Assembly: GCA_017382615.1 (NCBI GenBank)
Contig: JAFNZX010000080.1
Location: 1-13,579, forward strand
Origin: Clostridia bacterium
GTDB lineage: Bacteria > Bacillota > Clostridia > Oscillospirales > CAG-272
Reading direction: 5' to 3'
Length of the DNA stretch: 13,579 nucleotides
Shown here: one piece after another, positions 5,054 to 13,015 of the stretch
Position numbering within the stretch: the stretch's first letter is position 1
Layout: every line of letters starts with the position of its first letter
The notes under the pieces: model-generated
What the model was told of the DNA's origin: nothing
Databases searched by the model: none
What the model saw: the letters and a program-made list of their open reading frames with translations, nothing else
Translations under genes and position numbers: made by a program

Positions 5054-6316
5054 ATGGACAGAGCCAAGGCAAGAAGCATTGCGATGCGATGTGCAGTCGT
5101 ACTGGTTGCGATCGGTATGCTGGTGTACGTCGTGCACTATGCTCTTGGGCAGTTCAGCACCACGCTGACCACGCTTCCCACCCAGGAGATCACCGATTAT
5201 ACTCTGCTGAATGCCGAGGCGTACCTGTTTCGTGACGAGCAGGTCGTTTGGGGTGACGCGACCTCGCCCGTGCTGTATCCTTACCGTGACGGAGAGCGCG
5301 TGCCCAAGGATGCTATCTATGCCATCGCCTATCGCAAGCCCGACGCTTCCGCGCAAGAGGCTGCGGCATTGCAGGAGCAGCTGGACGGTATTGCCGCACA
5401 GATCGCGCTGCTGGAGGACAGTAAGCGCGCAGGATCGCTGATCACCTCGCTCAAGCAGGGACAGGCGTCCGTGATGCAAAGCTATCATCGCGTGCTACAG
5501 GCGCTTGCTACCGGCAGCTACGTGGGCGCGGGAACGGAAAGTCGGACGCTTTTGTCGCATATCAGTGCTTACGGCATGATGATGGGACCCGAAAAGACGG
5601 AGGACATGATCTCGTACTTGAAGGGGCAGCAGCAGTCGCTGTTGGATGCCTGGGGTGGTACGCCGGATTCGTTCGTTTGCACGCACAGCACCAATTTTGT
5701 GCATGATTGTGACGGATATGAGGGCGTGTTTGCCTATGATCGCGTCATGGATATGACGGCGGCTGAATTTTATGCAATGACCGACACGGCGTCTGCATCG
5801 ACGGCAGGCGCGGTGGGAAAAATGATCAATAGCCACACCTGGTATGCAGCAATTCCTATGGACGAGGAAAATGCAGCCCGATTTACAGAGGGGCGCGCTT
5901 ACGTCTTCAGCTTTATTGATAACGATGGTGTCGAGCTCTCTTTGACGCTCGTGCGCAAGATCGCGGGAGAGGGCAAGCAGAACGGTGTTTTGGTCTTTTC
6001 TTGTGATCGCACGCCGCAGGGCTTTTCTTTCCTGCGTACGCAGCGCGTGCGCAGCGTTGTGGAAGAGGTCACGGGCTATCGCGTGCCGATAGAGGCGTTA
6101 CGCGAGCACGAGGGCGAGAAGGGCGTGTATATTTTGGCGGATAGCTCGGTTGAGTTCCGCCGCGTCACCGTCGTGCGAGAGGGCTCGGGATATTATATCG
6201 TACAGACCCGTGAGCAGGATGCTGCGGGCGGCTGGGGAAAGGCAAAGTACTTGCAGTACGGTGAGCTGATCATCACGGCAGGCAGAGATCTGTATATCGG
6301 CAAAATGTATGGGTAA
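5054..6316 (+). CDS. HlyD-like membrane-anchored adaptor protein
   Basis: This 420-residue protein has a single N-terminal membrane segment (about residues 11-31, CAVVLVAIGMLVYVVHYAL) with an external remainder. Residues 70-95 (VLYPYRDGERVPKDAIYAIAY) resemble the half-lipoyl strand motif of HlyD/RND adaptors, where the phrase G-V-KG-V-A is expected. Residues 97-150 form a predicted alpha-helical hairpin, and the C-terminal third is beta-rich with a second barrel-like stretch. From memory, HlyD-like genes are found beside yggS-sepF in Clostridia, which supports a role linked to the envelope or division site rather than drug export. No ABC or RND transporter gene is in view. GGAAGGAG sits just before the ATG. 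The stop codon overlaps the SD of yggS. Confidence 0.75.
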   Translation: MDRAKARSIAMRCAVVLVAIGMLVYVVHYALGQFSTTLTTLPTQEITDYTLLNAEAYLFRDEQVVWGDATSPVLYPYRDGERVPKDAIYAIAYRKPDASAQEAAALQEQLDGIAAQIALLEDSKRAGSLITSLKQGQASVMQSYHRVLQALATGSYVGAGTESRTLLSHISAYGMMMGPEKTEDMISYLKGQQQSLLDAWGGTPDSFVCTHSTNFVHDCDGYEGVFAYDRVMDMTAAEFYAMTDTASASTAGAVGKMINSHTWYAAIPMDEENAARFTEGRAYVFSFIDNDGVELSLTLVRKIAGEGKQNGVLVFSCDRTPQGFSFLRTQRVRSVVEEVTGYRVPIEALREHEGEKGVYILADSSVEFRRVTVVREGSGYYIVQTREQDAAGGWGKAKYLQYGELIITAGRDLYIGKMYG

Positions 6317-6325
6317 GGAGCTATG

Positions 6326-7024
6326 ATGGACAAGTTGAAAACAAACGTGGCAGCGGTGCAAAGGGGGATATGCGAGGCGGCGGAAAAAGCCGGACGCGAT
6401 CCACAAGAGATTACGCTGCTGGCGGCAACCAAATATGCAAGTGCCGAGCAGATCAATGCATTGCCCGCACTTGGCGTCTGTGACGTGGGCGAAAACCGCG
6501 TGCAGGCACTCTTGGAAAAGTGGGACGCTTTGGATCACGAGCACCTGCGCGTGCACTTCATTGGCTCGCTGCAAAAAAACAAGGTCAAATACATCGCGGA
6601 TAAGGTGTGCATGATCCATTCGGTCGATAGCGTGGAGCTTGCCCGTGAAATCGATAAGCAATGCAAAAAGCATGGCAAGGTTATGGACGTGCTGGTCGAG
6701 ATCAACTGCGCAAGGGAAGAGAACAAGGGGGGCGTTGCGCCCGAGGATGCCGAGGCTTTATGCGAGGCTTTGGCACAGTTTGAGTCGATCAGACTGCGCG
6801 GATTTATGACCATGGCACCCAAAAGCCCCGAAAAAGCACAATATTATAAATATTTTAGCGAAACTTTCGCCCTGTGTCTTGACATTTGGACGAAAAAACT
6901 TCATAATATAGATATACCTATGATGATGTCTATGGGTATGTCGGACAGCTACGACGTTGGCATTGCCTGCGGTTCTACGTTGGTGCGCGTCGGTAGCAGC
7001 TTGTTTGTGGATAAAAATATGTGA
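6326..7024 (+). CDS. yggS: PLP homeostasis protein, YggS/YlmE family
   Basis: YggS is a single-domain alanine-racemase-like (type III fold) protein that binds pyridoxal 5'-phosphate and influences PLP and amino-acid homeostasis without known enzymatic activity. Of 232 residues, Lys36 in LLAATKYAS is the expected PLP lysine, followed by VGENRVQ, HFIGSLQKNK and the C-terminal MGMSDSYDVGIA, GSTLVRVGSSLF signature. All motifs are intact. ATGATG at 6323-6328 offers two starts. AAGGAG (6315-6320) is only 2 nt from the first but 5 nt from the second, so 6326 is preferred. It overlaps nothing upstream, and its stop touches an in-frame GTG upstream of sepF. Its 3' end contains an AT-rich patch with a promoter-like sequence. 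Confidence 0.93.
   Translation: MDKLKTNVAAVQRGICEAAEKAGRDPQEITLLAATKYASAEQINALPALGVCDVGENRVQALLEKWDALDHEHLRVHFIGSLQKNKVKYIADKVCMIHSVDSVELAREIDKQCKKHGKVMDVLVEINCAREENKGGVAPEDAEALCEALAQFESIRLRGFMTMAPKSPEKAQYYKYFSETFALCLDIWTKKLHNIDIPMMMSMGMSDSYDVGIACGSTLVRVGSSLFVDKNM
6879..6907 (+). promoter_or_regulatory. Candidate internal promoter for sepF within yggS
   Basis: TTGACA (6879-6884), a 17-bp spacer and CATAAT (6902-6907) match 11 of 12 consensus bases. The site lies in an AT-rich patch (about 6838-6925) inside an otherwise GC-richer gene. A palindrome, GCGAAA-C-TTTCGC (6858-6870), sits just upstream. Transcription would begin near 6914, about 134 nt before sepF, which would allow sepF and downstream genes to be expressed separately. 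Confidence 0.55.
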
Positions 7025-7047
7025 ATATAAATTTCAGGAGGAAAAAC

Positions 7048-7548
7048 ATGAACATTTTTAAGAAGCTTGCGAAGGATCCCGAGCCCGCAGAATTCATCGA
7101 AGACGATGGCTACGATAACGGTTACTACGAATTTCCCTCGGATGATCAGCCTGTAGTGGATGACGCCGTGATCGAGGAAGTGACCGAGGCAGAGCAGACC
7201 GTGGAGGCAGAGGCTGAAATGCGTGAGCCTGCACCCATGCCCAAAAAGCCCATTGCTCCTGCAAAGCCTGCTGTGAAGTATTACTCCCCCGCAGAGCTGG
7301 CAGATAGAGAAAAGGCAGTTGCCAAGCTGGCAGAGGGTTACATAGTCATGCTTTTGGACGTTGATCAGCTGGAAAAGGACGTGTTCCTTCGTTTCTTTGA
7401 TTACGTGATGGGTGCCGTACAGGCACTGGAGGGTGACGTGCTCAGAATCAACAAGTCCACGCTCGCACTGATTCCTTACGGTGCTGACGTTGACGATATT
7501 GACGAGGACGAGATCGCAGATCCCGAAGAACAGGCTGACGAGGACTAA
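7048..7548 (+). CDS. sepF: Cell division protein SepF
   Basis: SepF polymerises into rings that bundle FtsZ filaments and anchor them to the membrane. The 166-residue product has a short amphipathic start (MNIFKKLAKD), the membrane-binding element in this family. A long acidic, proline-containing linker (about 11-75) follows, then the globular core (about 77-149) with GYIVMLLDVDQLEKDVFLR, FFDYVMGAVQALEGDVLRI and NKSTLALIPYG. An unusual acidic tail (DDIDEDEIADPEEQADED) ends it. The ATG at 7048 has AGGAGG (7036-7041) 6 nt upstream. An in-frame GTG at 7021 overlapping the yggS stop would add nine residues that include the SD and is unlikely. It is followed 24 nt later by yggT. Confidence 0.93.
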   Translation: MNIFKKLAKDPEPAEFIEDDGYDNGYYEFPSDDQPVVDDAVIEEVTEAEQTVEAEAEMREPAPMPKKPIAPAKPAVKYYSPAELADREKAVAKLAEGYIVMLLDVDQLEKDVFLRFFDYVMGAVQALEGDVLRINKSTLALIPYGADVDDIDEDEIADPEEQADED

Positions 7549-7572
7549 TTTGGTTAAACGGAGGCACTTGCG

Positions 7573-7854
7573 TTGGAGATCTTTTTGTACGTGCTGGTCA
7601 GCACAGTCTCACTGCTGATCGACGGAATTACTATACTGATGTTCATACGCGCCATATTTTCTTGGTTTCCCACCGAGAGCCCGGGAAAGCTGCAGCTGGT
7701 CATTCATCATATGACCGAGCCCGTCATAGCACCGGTGCGTAAATTCTTGTGGCGTATGGGCTGGTTTCAGGGCTTACCGATCGACATGTCCTTCATGGTC
7801 ACGTATCTGCTGTTGATGGTCTTGCGGTTTGCCTTGATGTTTACAGGCTTATGA
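7573..7854 (+). CDS. yggT: YggT/YlmG-family membrane protein
   Basis: A 93-residue integral membrane protein with two hydrophobic segments, about residues 3-29 (FLYVLVSTVSLLIDGITILM) and 70-92 (MSFMVTYLLLMVLRFALMF), flanking a short loop. The loop contains RAIFSWFP and the conserved HHMTEPVIAPVRKFL. The family is linked to cell division and osmotic phenotypes and normally lies beside sepF. The start is TTG at 7573, supported by CGGAGG (7559-7564) 8 nt upstream; no ATG gives a better N-terminus. The stop overlaps the ATG of ylmH (ATGA). Confidence 0.9.
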   Translation: MEIFLYVLVSTVSLLIDGITILMFIRAIFSWFPTESPGKLQLVIHHMTEPVIAPVRKFLWRMGWFQGLPIDMSFMVTYLLLMVLRFALMFTGL

Positions 7855-8636
7855 GTATGCAGACGCCGAGCACGCAAAACGAGATCCTGTATGCACAGCT
7901 GCGTGATATGATGCTGCGCGCGGAGAGGGGAACGTGGTCCTGCACCCATTTTCTGTCCCCGCGCGAAGCGCGTCTGTCTTACGATTACGTGCGCCGTATG
8001 GGCGCGGACGTGTGCTGCTTTACCGAAGGGGGATATCCCGATGCGGAGCGCGTCAAGCTGTTCGTGTTACCCGATTTTATGAGCGATCCTGCATTTTTTG
8101 CCCCCTTGGCAGAGCAAGAGCTGTGCCTTTTGCGTATTCGTGGGGGCGGCTTCTGCACGCTTTCGCATAGAGATTACCTGGGCGCGCTGTTAGCCCTGGG
8201 GATTGAGCGGCACGTGCTTGGTGACGTGTGCGTGTTGGATGACAGCCACGCCTTGCTGGTATGTGATGCGGATATTGCGCCCTACGTTTGTGCAGAGCTG
8301 ACAAGAGTTGGCAAGGATGGCGTTAAGCTGGAACAACTGCCGTGGGGCACGGAGATTGTGCTGCCCGAGCGGTATAAAAGCATGAGTGATACCGTGGCGT
8401 CCGCTCGCTTTGATTGCGTGGCGGCGGCATTGACGGGGCTTTCGCGTGAAAAGGCACAGATGCTCATCCGTGCCGGAGAATGCACGCTGGACTACGAGCC
8501 CTGTGATAAATGCGATAAGATCATCGATCCTCCCTGCGTGATCTCGCTGCGCTCATACGGCAAGTACCGCATAGACGACCTTGGTACGCAGACCAAGAAG
8601 GGGAGATTGCGTCTTTTGGCGCGGAAATATATTTGA
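7851..8636 (+). CDS. ylmH: YlmH-family S4-domain RNA-binding protein
   Basis: This 261-residue protein matches YlmH in length and order: an N-terminal helical part, a central domain with SYDYVRRMG, FTEGGYPDAERVKLFVLP and FCTLSHRDYLGALLALGIERHVLGD-type strand-helix blocks, then a C-terminal S4 RNA-binding domain (about residues 183-250; SARFDCVAAALTGLSREKA onwards). In Bacillus, YlmH has been tied to ribosome quality control and to the division cluster. The ATG at 7851 overlaps the yggT stop as ATGA, so reinitiation is likely. A second ATG at 7857 is an alternative. No divIVA follows; ileS begins after 42 nt. Confidence 0.9.
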   Translation: MSMQTPSTQNEILYAQLRDMMLRAERGTWSCTHFLSPREARLSYDYVRRMGADVCCFTEGGYPDAERVKLFVLPDFMSDPAFFAPLAEQELCLLRIRGGGFCTLSHRDYLGALLALGIERHVLGDVCVLDDSHALLVCDADIAPYVCAELTRVGKDGVKLEQLPWGTEIVLPERYKSMSDTVASARFDCVAAALTGLSREKAQMLIRAGECTLDYEPCDKCDKIIDPPCVISLRSYGKYRIDDLGTQTKKGRLRLLARKYI

Positions 8637-8678
8637 ATTCGAAAATAATTTTTTTACACATAAAGGAGCTATCAAGTT

Positions 8679-11465
8679 ATGGCTAAGGATTACACAAGTA
8701 CGCTGAATTTGCCCAGCACCTCGTTTGCCATGCGTGCAAATCTGCCGCAGCGCGAGCCTGAGATGCTTAAGTATTGGGAGCAAATGGATCTGTACGCACG
8801 TCTGCAGGCGCAGAATGCGGACAAGCCCGCGTTTATTCTGCACGACGGACCTCCCTTCTCCAACGGCAACATTCATATGGGTACTGCACTCAATAAGATG
8901 CTCAAGGACTTTATCAACAAGTACAAGACCATGAGCGGCTACCGCGTTCCCATCGTTCCCGGCTGGGATAACCACGGCATGCCCATCGAATCCGCAATTA
9001 TCAAGAAGAATAAGCTGGACCATAAGAAAATGCGTCCCTCCGAGTTCCGTACCGCTTGCTACAAGTTTGCAGAGAAGTACGTGGACATTCAGCGCGGACA
9101 GTTCAAGAGACTCGGCGTGCTGGCTGACTGGGAGCACCCCTATCTGACCATGGACCCCAAGTTTGAAGCCAAGGAGGTTGAGGTCTTTGGCGAGATGTTC
9201 AAGAAGGGGTATATTTACAAGGGTCTGAAGCCTGTTTACTGGTGCCCTAAGGACGAAACTGCGCTGGCTGAGGCAGAGATCGAGTACGCAACCGATACCT
9301 GTACCTCCATCTTCGTCAAGTTTGCCGTCAAGGATGACGCAGGCAAGCTCGCAGGCATTTGCGACCTTGCAAAGACCTATTTCGTAATCTGGACTACCAC
9401 CACCTGGACGCTGCCCGGCAACCTTGCTATCGCGCTCAACCCCGTGGAGAGCTACGTGGTCGTCAAGGCAGGCGAGGAGTGCTACATCGTGGCAGAGGCA
9501 CTTTGCGCAAAGACCATGAAGGCGGGCGGCATTGAGGATTACGAGATCCTTGCTGCATTCCCCGGCAACACCTTTGAATACATGAAGGCGCAGCATCCCT
9601 TCCTTGACAGAGAATCCCTGATCGTCAACGCAGATTACGTTACCATGGATTCCGGTACGGGCTGCGTGCATACCGCACCCGGCTTTGGTGCTGACGACTA
9701 TATCACCTGCAAGAGATATAACATCGATATCATCGTGCCCGTAGACGATCGCGGCTATCAGACTGCAGACGCAGGCAAGTACGCAGGTCTTTACTACGCA
9801 CAGTCCAACGAGGCAATTCTTGCCGATATGAAGGAGAGCGGCGCACTGTTCGCAAGCGAAGAGATGAGCCACGAATATCCGCACTGCTGGAGATGTAAGT
9901 CTCCCATCATCTTCCGTGCAACCCCTCAGTGGTTCTGCTCGGTTGATGCATTCAAGGAAGAGGCTGTTGTGGCTTGCAAGAGCGTGACCTGGCTGCCCGC
10001 ATGGGGCGGCGAGAGAATGGCACAGATGGTACGTGACCGTGCCGACTGGTGCATCTCCCGTCAGCGTCAGTGGGGTCTGCCCATTCCCGTATTCTACTGC
10101 GAGGATTGCGGCGAGGTCATTTGTGACGATGCAACCATTGCAAAGGTTGCCGAGGTGTTCGGTGCACAGGGCTCCAACGCTTGGTGGGATCTGTCCGTAG
10201 AAGAGCTGATGCCAAAGGGTTATGCATGCAAGTGCGGCTGCAAGTCCTTCCGCCGCGAGACCAATACCTTGGACGGTTGGTTTGACTCCGGTTCCTCCCA
10301 CATCGCAGTGCTTGAGCAGAGACCCGAGCTGCATTGGCCCTCCGACGTATATCTGGAGGGTGGCGACCAGTACAGAGGCTGGTTCCAGGCAGCCCTTTTG
10401 ACCGCTGTAGGCGCAAAGGGACAGGGCGCACCCTATAAGACCGTTCTGACCCACGGTTGGGTTGTGGACGGTGAAGGCAGAGCCATGCACAAGTCGCTTG
10501 GCAACGGCGTTGACCCCGATGACGTGGTCAAGAAGTACGGTGGCGACATCGCAAGACTGTGGGCTGCCTCTACCGATTACCATGCAGACGTTCGCTGCTC
10601 GGATAACATCTTCCGTCAGCAGTCCGAAACCTACAGAAAGATTCGTAACACCGCAAGAATTCTGCTTGCAAACCTCGGTGATTTCAATCCCGATACCGAT
10701 ATGGTGGCATACGAGAGCCTGCCCGCAATCGATAAGTGGATCCTTGCCCGCTATAACAAGCTGGTAGGGGAGGTACGCGAGGCGTTTGACGGCTACGAGT
10801 TCCATATCGCATACCATGCACTCAATAATTTCTGCACGGTTGACCTGTCCAAGCTGTACGTTGACATCACCAAGGACAGAGTGTATACCGAGCGCGCAGA
10901 CAGTGCAGCACGCAGAAGTGCACAGACCGCAATGTATATCATTATTTCGGGCATGACCCGTCTGATGGCTCCCATCATCAGCTTTACCGCCGAGGAGATC
11001 TGGCAGTCCATGCCTCACGGCGCAGCGGATAAGAAGGAAAGCGTATTCCTGAACGATATGCCTGCATACGATGCAGCGCTGGAAAACGACGGCACCAACG
11101 CATGGGACGAGCTGTTCGCACTGCGTGATGACGTCATGAAGGCACTGGAGCTGGCAAGAGCAGAAAAGCTGATCGGTAAGTCGCTGGATGCCAAGGTAAC
11201 CGTTTACACCGAGGATGCTGCCGCTTACGCGCTGCTTTCCTCCTTTGCAAGCGATCTTGCTACCGTCTATATCACCTCCGCAGCGGAAGTGGTCAACGGT
11301 GCAGCTCCCGAGGGTGCAGTTGCAGGCGAGGATGGCAGAATTTCCGTTGTGGTCGCTCCCGCAGACGGCTGCAAGTGCGACCGCTGCTGGGCGTACTCTA
11401 CCAAGGGCATCTCCGAGGGTGAAAACTTCCTTTGCGAGCGTTGCCAAAATATTCTCAGTCTTTGA
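8679..11465 (+). CDS. ileS: Isoleucyl-tRNA synthetase
   Basis: IleS charges tRNA-Ile with isoleucine and edits valine. The 928-residue protein has the class I signature HDGPPFSNGNIHMG (55-68), the CP1 editing motifs WTTTTWTLPGN (238-248) and GTGCVHTAPGFGADDY (326-341), Cys-rich loops near residues 403-406 and in the CEDC/CKCGC region, the second signature GRAMHKSLGNGVDP (600-613) and a C-terminal zinc site, probably Cys900, Cys903, Cys919 and Cys922. It is therefore the bacterial form with the zinc finger. The signatures vary: HMGT for HIGH and AMHKS for KMSKS, with Lys605 kept. AAAGGAG (8662-8668) precedes the ATG by 10 nt. There is no room for a T-box leader in the 42-nt gap, so regulation must come from upstream or differ from many Firmicutes. 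Confidence 0.97.
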   Translation: MAKDYTSTLNLPSTSFAMRANLPQREPEMLKYWEQMDLYARLQAQNADKPAFILHDGPPFSNGNIHMGTALNKMLKDFINKYKTMSGYRVPIVPGWDNHGMPIESAIIKKNKLDHKKMRPSEFRTACYKFAEKYVDIQRGQFKRLGVLADWEHPYLTMDPKFEAKEVEVFGEMFKKGYIYKGLKPVYWCPKDETALAEAEIEYATDTCTSIFVKFAVKDDAGKLAGICDLAKTYFVIWTTTTWTLPGNLAIALNPVESYVVVKAGEECYIVAEALCAKTMKAGGIEDYEILAAFPGNTFEYMKAQHPFLDRESLIVNADYVTMDSGTGCVHTAPGFGADDYITCKRYNIDIIVPVDDRGYQTADAGKYAGLYYAQSNEAILADMKESGALFASEEMSHEYPHCWRCKSPIIFRATPQWFCSVDAFKEEAVVACKSVTWLPAWGGERMAQMVRDRADWCISRQRQWGLPIPVFYCEDCGEVICDDATIAKVAEVFGAQGSNAWWDLSVEELMPKGYACKCGCKSFRRETNTLDGWFDSGSSHIAVLEQRPELHWPSDVYLEGGDQYRGWFQAALLTAVGAKGQGAPYKTVLTHGWVVDGEGRAMHKSLGNGVDPDDVVKKYGGDIARLWAASTDYHADVRCSDNIFRQQSETYRKIRNTARILLANLGDFNPDTDMVAYESLPAIDKWILARYNKLVGEVREAFDGYEFHIAYHALNNFCTVDLSKLYVDITKDRVYTERADSAARRSAQTAMYIIISGMTRLMAPIISFTAEEIWQSMPHGAADKKESVFLNDMPAYDAALENDGTNAWDELFALRDDVMKALELARAEKLIGKSLDAKVTVYTEDAAAYALLSSFASDLATVYITSAAEVVNGAAPEGAVAGEDGRISVVVAPADGCKCDRCWAYSTKGISEGENFLCERCQNILSL

Positions 11466-11474
11466 CATATGACC

Positions 11475-11500
11475 AAAGAGGGTCGGCTTCGACCCTCTTT
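11475..11500. terminator. Hairpin between ileS and lspA, possible weak terminator
   Basis: AAAGAGGGTCG (11475-11485) pairs perfectly with CGACCCTCTTT (11490-11500) around GCTT. The T-run is only three bases and is embedded in the stem, so full rho-independent termination is doubtful. It could be an attenuator, a bidirectional terminator or an mRNA-stabilising stem separating ileS from lspA. No good promoter is seen between it and lspA. Confidence 0.6.
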
Positions 11501-11520
11501 GATTATAGAAAGGATAATGT

Positions 11521-12075
11521 ATGTTATATTTGATCTTATGGGCAGCCATTGCTGCCCTGATCGTGATCGCGGATCAAGTGACCAAGCTGATCGTGGTGCA
11601 AAATATTCCCGAGGGTGAGTCCGTCCCGTTTATCGAGGGAGTGCTGCACTGGACGCACATCAAAAACGACGGCGCGATTTTCGGCTGGTTTGACGATTCG
11701 CGCTGGATGTTCATGATACTTTCCGCCGTAGGAATCTTGGTCATGATCGGCATGCTTGTGTATTGGGTCAAAAAAGAGCCCAAGGACAAGCTGATGCAAG
11801 TGATCCTGACGCTGCTGATCGCGGGCGGCATCGGCAACATGATCGACCGCTGCACGATCGGCGTGGTGACCGACTTTATTGATTTCTGCGCGTTTCCCGA
11901 GCTTTGGAAGTGGATTTTCAACGTAGCCGACTGCGCCGTGACCATTGGCGGCGGCATGATGGTGGTGTGGCTGATCTGGTCGGTCGTTGTGGAGATCAAA
12001 AATAAAAAGAGTGCCGCGCAAGCGCAGCAGATAACCGAGGAGCAGGACGATGCAAGCACTGACGCTCAGGGTTGA
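11521..12075 (+). CDS. lspA: Lipoprotein signal peptidase (signal peptidase II)
   Basis: LspA is a membrane aspartyl protease that removes signal peptides from diacylglyceryl-modified prolipoproteins. The 184-residue protein has four hydrophobic segments (about 3-17, 63-83, 92-105 and 133-158). It shows the family motifs ADQVTKLIV, GNMIDR (105-110), VVTDFID with the catalytic Asp118, and FNVADC with the catalytic Asp137. A charged, polar C-terminal tail (about 159-184) extends beyond most homologues. AGAAAGGA (about 11507-11514) precedes the ATG. Its last 26 nt overlap the start of rluD. Confidence 0.95.
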   Translation: MLYLILWAAIAALIVIADQVTKLIVVQNIPEGESVPFIEGVLHWTHIKNDGAIFGWFDDSRWMFMILSAVGILVMIGMLVYWVKKEPKDKLMQVILTLLIAGGIGNMIDRCTIGVVTDFIDFCAFPELWKWIFNVADCAVTIGGGMMVVWLIWSVVVEIKNKKSAAQAQQITEEQDDASTDAQG

Positions 12076-13015
12076 CGCTGCCGACGCGGGCGCGAGAATA
12101 GACAAATACCTCTCGGAGCGGGCAGATCTGACCCGCTCCGCTGCGGTCAGACTTTTGGAGGAGGGCGATGTGCTGGTTGGCGGTGCGTCGGTCTCCAAAA
12201 ACTATAAGGTGCGCGTGGGGGATGAGATCACGCTCAATATCCCGGAGCCCGAGCCCGATACCGCGCTGCCGGAGAATATCCCCTTGGACGTGGTGTACGA
12301 GGACGATGACATCATCGTGATCAACAAGCCCGTCGGCATGGTGGTGCATCCCGCTGCGGGAAATCCTTCGGGCACGCTGGTCAACGCACTGCTTTATCAC
12401 TGCAAGGGCAGCCTTTCGGGCATTGGCGGCGTGCTGCGCCCCGGCATCGTGCACCGCATCGATAAGGACACCTCGGGGCTTTTGGTGGTTGCCAAGAATG
12501 ACCGCGCGCATCTGCACCTTGCCGAGCAGATCAAGGAGCACTCGGCGCACCGCATCTATCGTGCCGTGTGCGTGGGCAACGTCAAGGAGGATGAGGGCAC
12601 GATCGACCTGCCCATTGGCAGACACCCCACCGACCGCAAGCGCATGGCGGTCATCCGTGACCCCGATCGAGAGGCGCGCGATGCCGTTACGCACTACCGC
12701 GTGCTGGCAAGATTTGCGGGCAAAGCCGCGTGGGGCAACGCCTTTACCTATATTGAATGCCGCTTGGAGACGGGACGCACTCACCAGATCCGCGTGCACA
12801 TGGCAGCAAAGGGACACCCCTTGCTGGGGGACGAGGTGTACGGCGGCGCGAATACGCCCTTTGGCGCAAGGCATAAATCGCTGATCAAGGGGCAGACCCT
12901 GCACGCCTGCGAGCTGCACCTGACGCATCCCACCACGGGCGAGCGCATGCATTTTACTGCGCCCCAGCCCCCCGAAATGACCAAATTGTTGGAGATTTTG
13001 AGCCAAGATGACTGA
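12050..13015 (+). CDS. rluD: Ribosomal large-subunit pseudouridine synthase, RluD type
   Basis: RluD-type enzymes isomerise specific uridines in 23S rRNA, classically in helix 69. The 321-residue protein has an N-terminal S4 domain (about 14-62; ARIDKYLSERADLTRSAAV). The RluA-family catalytic domain follows, with INKPVGMVVHP (91-101), HRIDKDTSG (135-143) whose Asp138 is the catalytic aspartate, and ETGRTHQIRVHM. The S4 domain favours RluD or RluC over RluA, but the exact target uridine is not readable. GAGGAG (12037-12042) lies 7 nt before the ATG inside the lspA end; the 26-nt overlap suggests coupled expression. The lspA-rluD order matches Bacillus lspA-ylyB. Confidence 0.93.
   Translation: MQALTLRVDAADAGARIDKYLSERADLTRSAAVRLLEEGDVLVGGASVSKNYKVRVGDEITLNIPEPEPDTALPENIPLDVVYEDDDIIVINKPVGMVVHPAAGNPSGTLVNALLYHCKGSLSGIGGVLRPGIVHRIDKDTSGLLVVAKNDRAHLHLAEQIKEHSAHRIYRAVCVGNVKEDEGTIDLPIGRHPTDRKRMAVIRDPDREARDAVTHYRVLARFAGKAAWGNAFTYIECRLETGRTHQIRVHMAAKGHPLLGDEVYGGANTPFGARHKSLIKGQTLHACELHLTHPTTGERMHFTAPQPPEMTKLLEILSQDD

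Noticed and set aside
7021..7047. sepF starting at GTG 7021, overlapping the yggS stop
   Set aside because: The added codons contain the AGGAGG site that serves the ATG at 7048, and the usual SepF start is the short amphipathic segment MNIFKKL.
8637..8678. T-box or other amino-acid-responsive leader before ileS
   Set aside because: Only 42 nt separate ylmH from ileS, and there is no room for specifier stem, T-box sequence or terminator.
11462..11467. TTGACA overlapping the ileS stop codon as a -35 for lspA
   Set aside because: At 16-18 bp spacing the next bases fall in the GC-rich hairpin and give no -10-like hexamer.
8553..11549. A 998-codon open frame on the minus strand opposite ileS, and similar long antisense frames opposite queA (43-1023), the hydrolase (3242-3943) and rluD (11996-13066)
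   Set aside because: The translations are rich in Cys, His, Val and Leu with no recognisable domain. They mirror genes with unmistakable motifs on the + strand. GC-rich third positions remove antisense stop codons, which explains their length.
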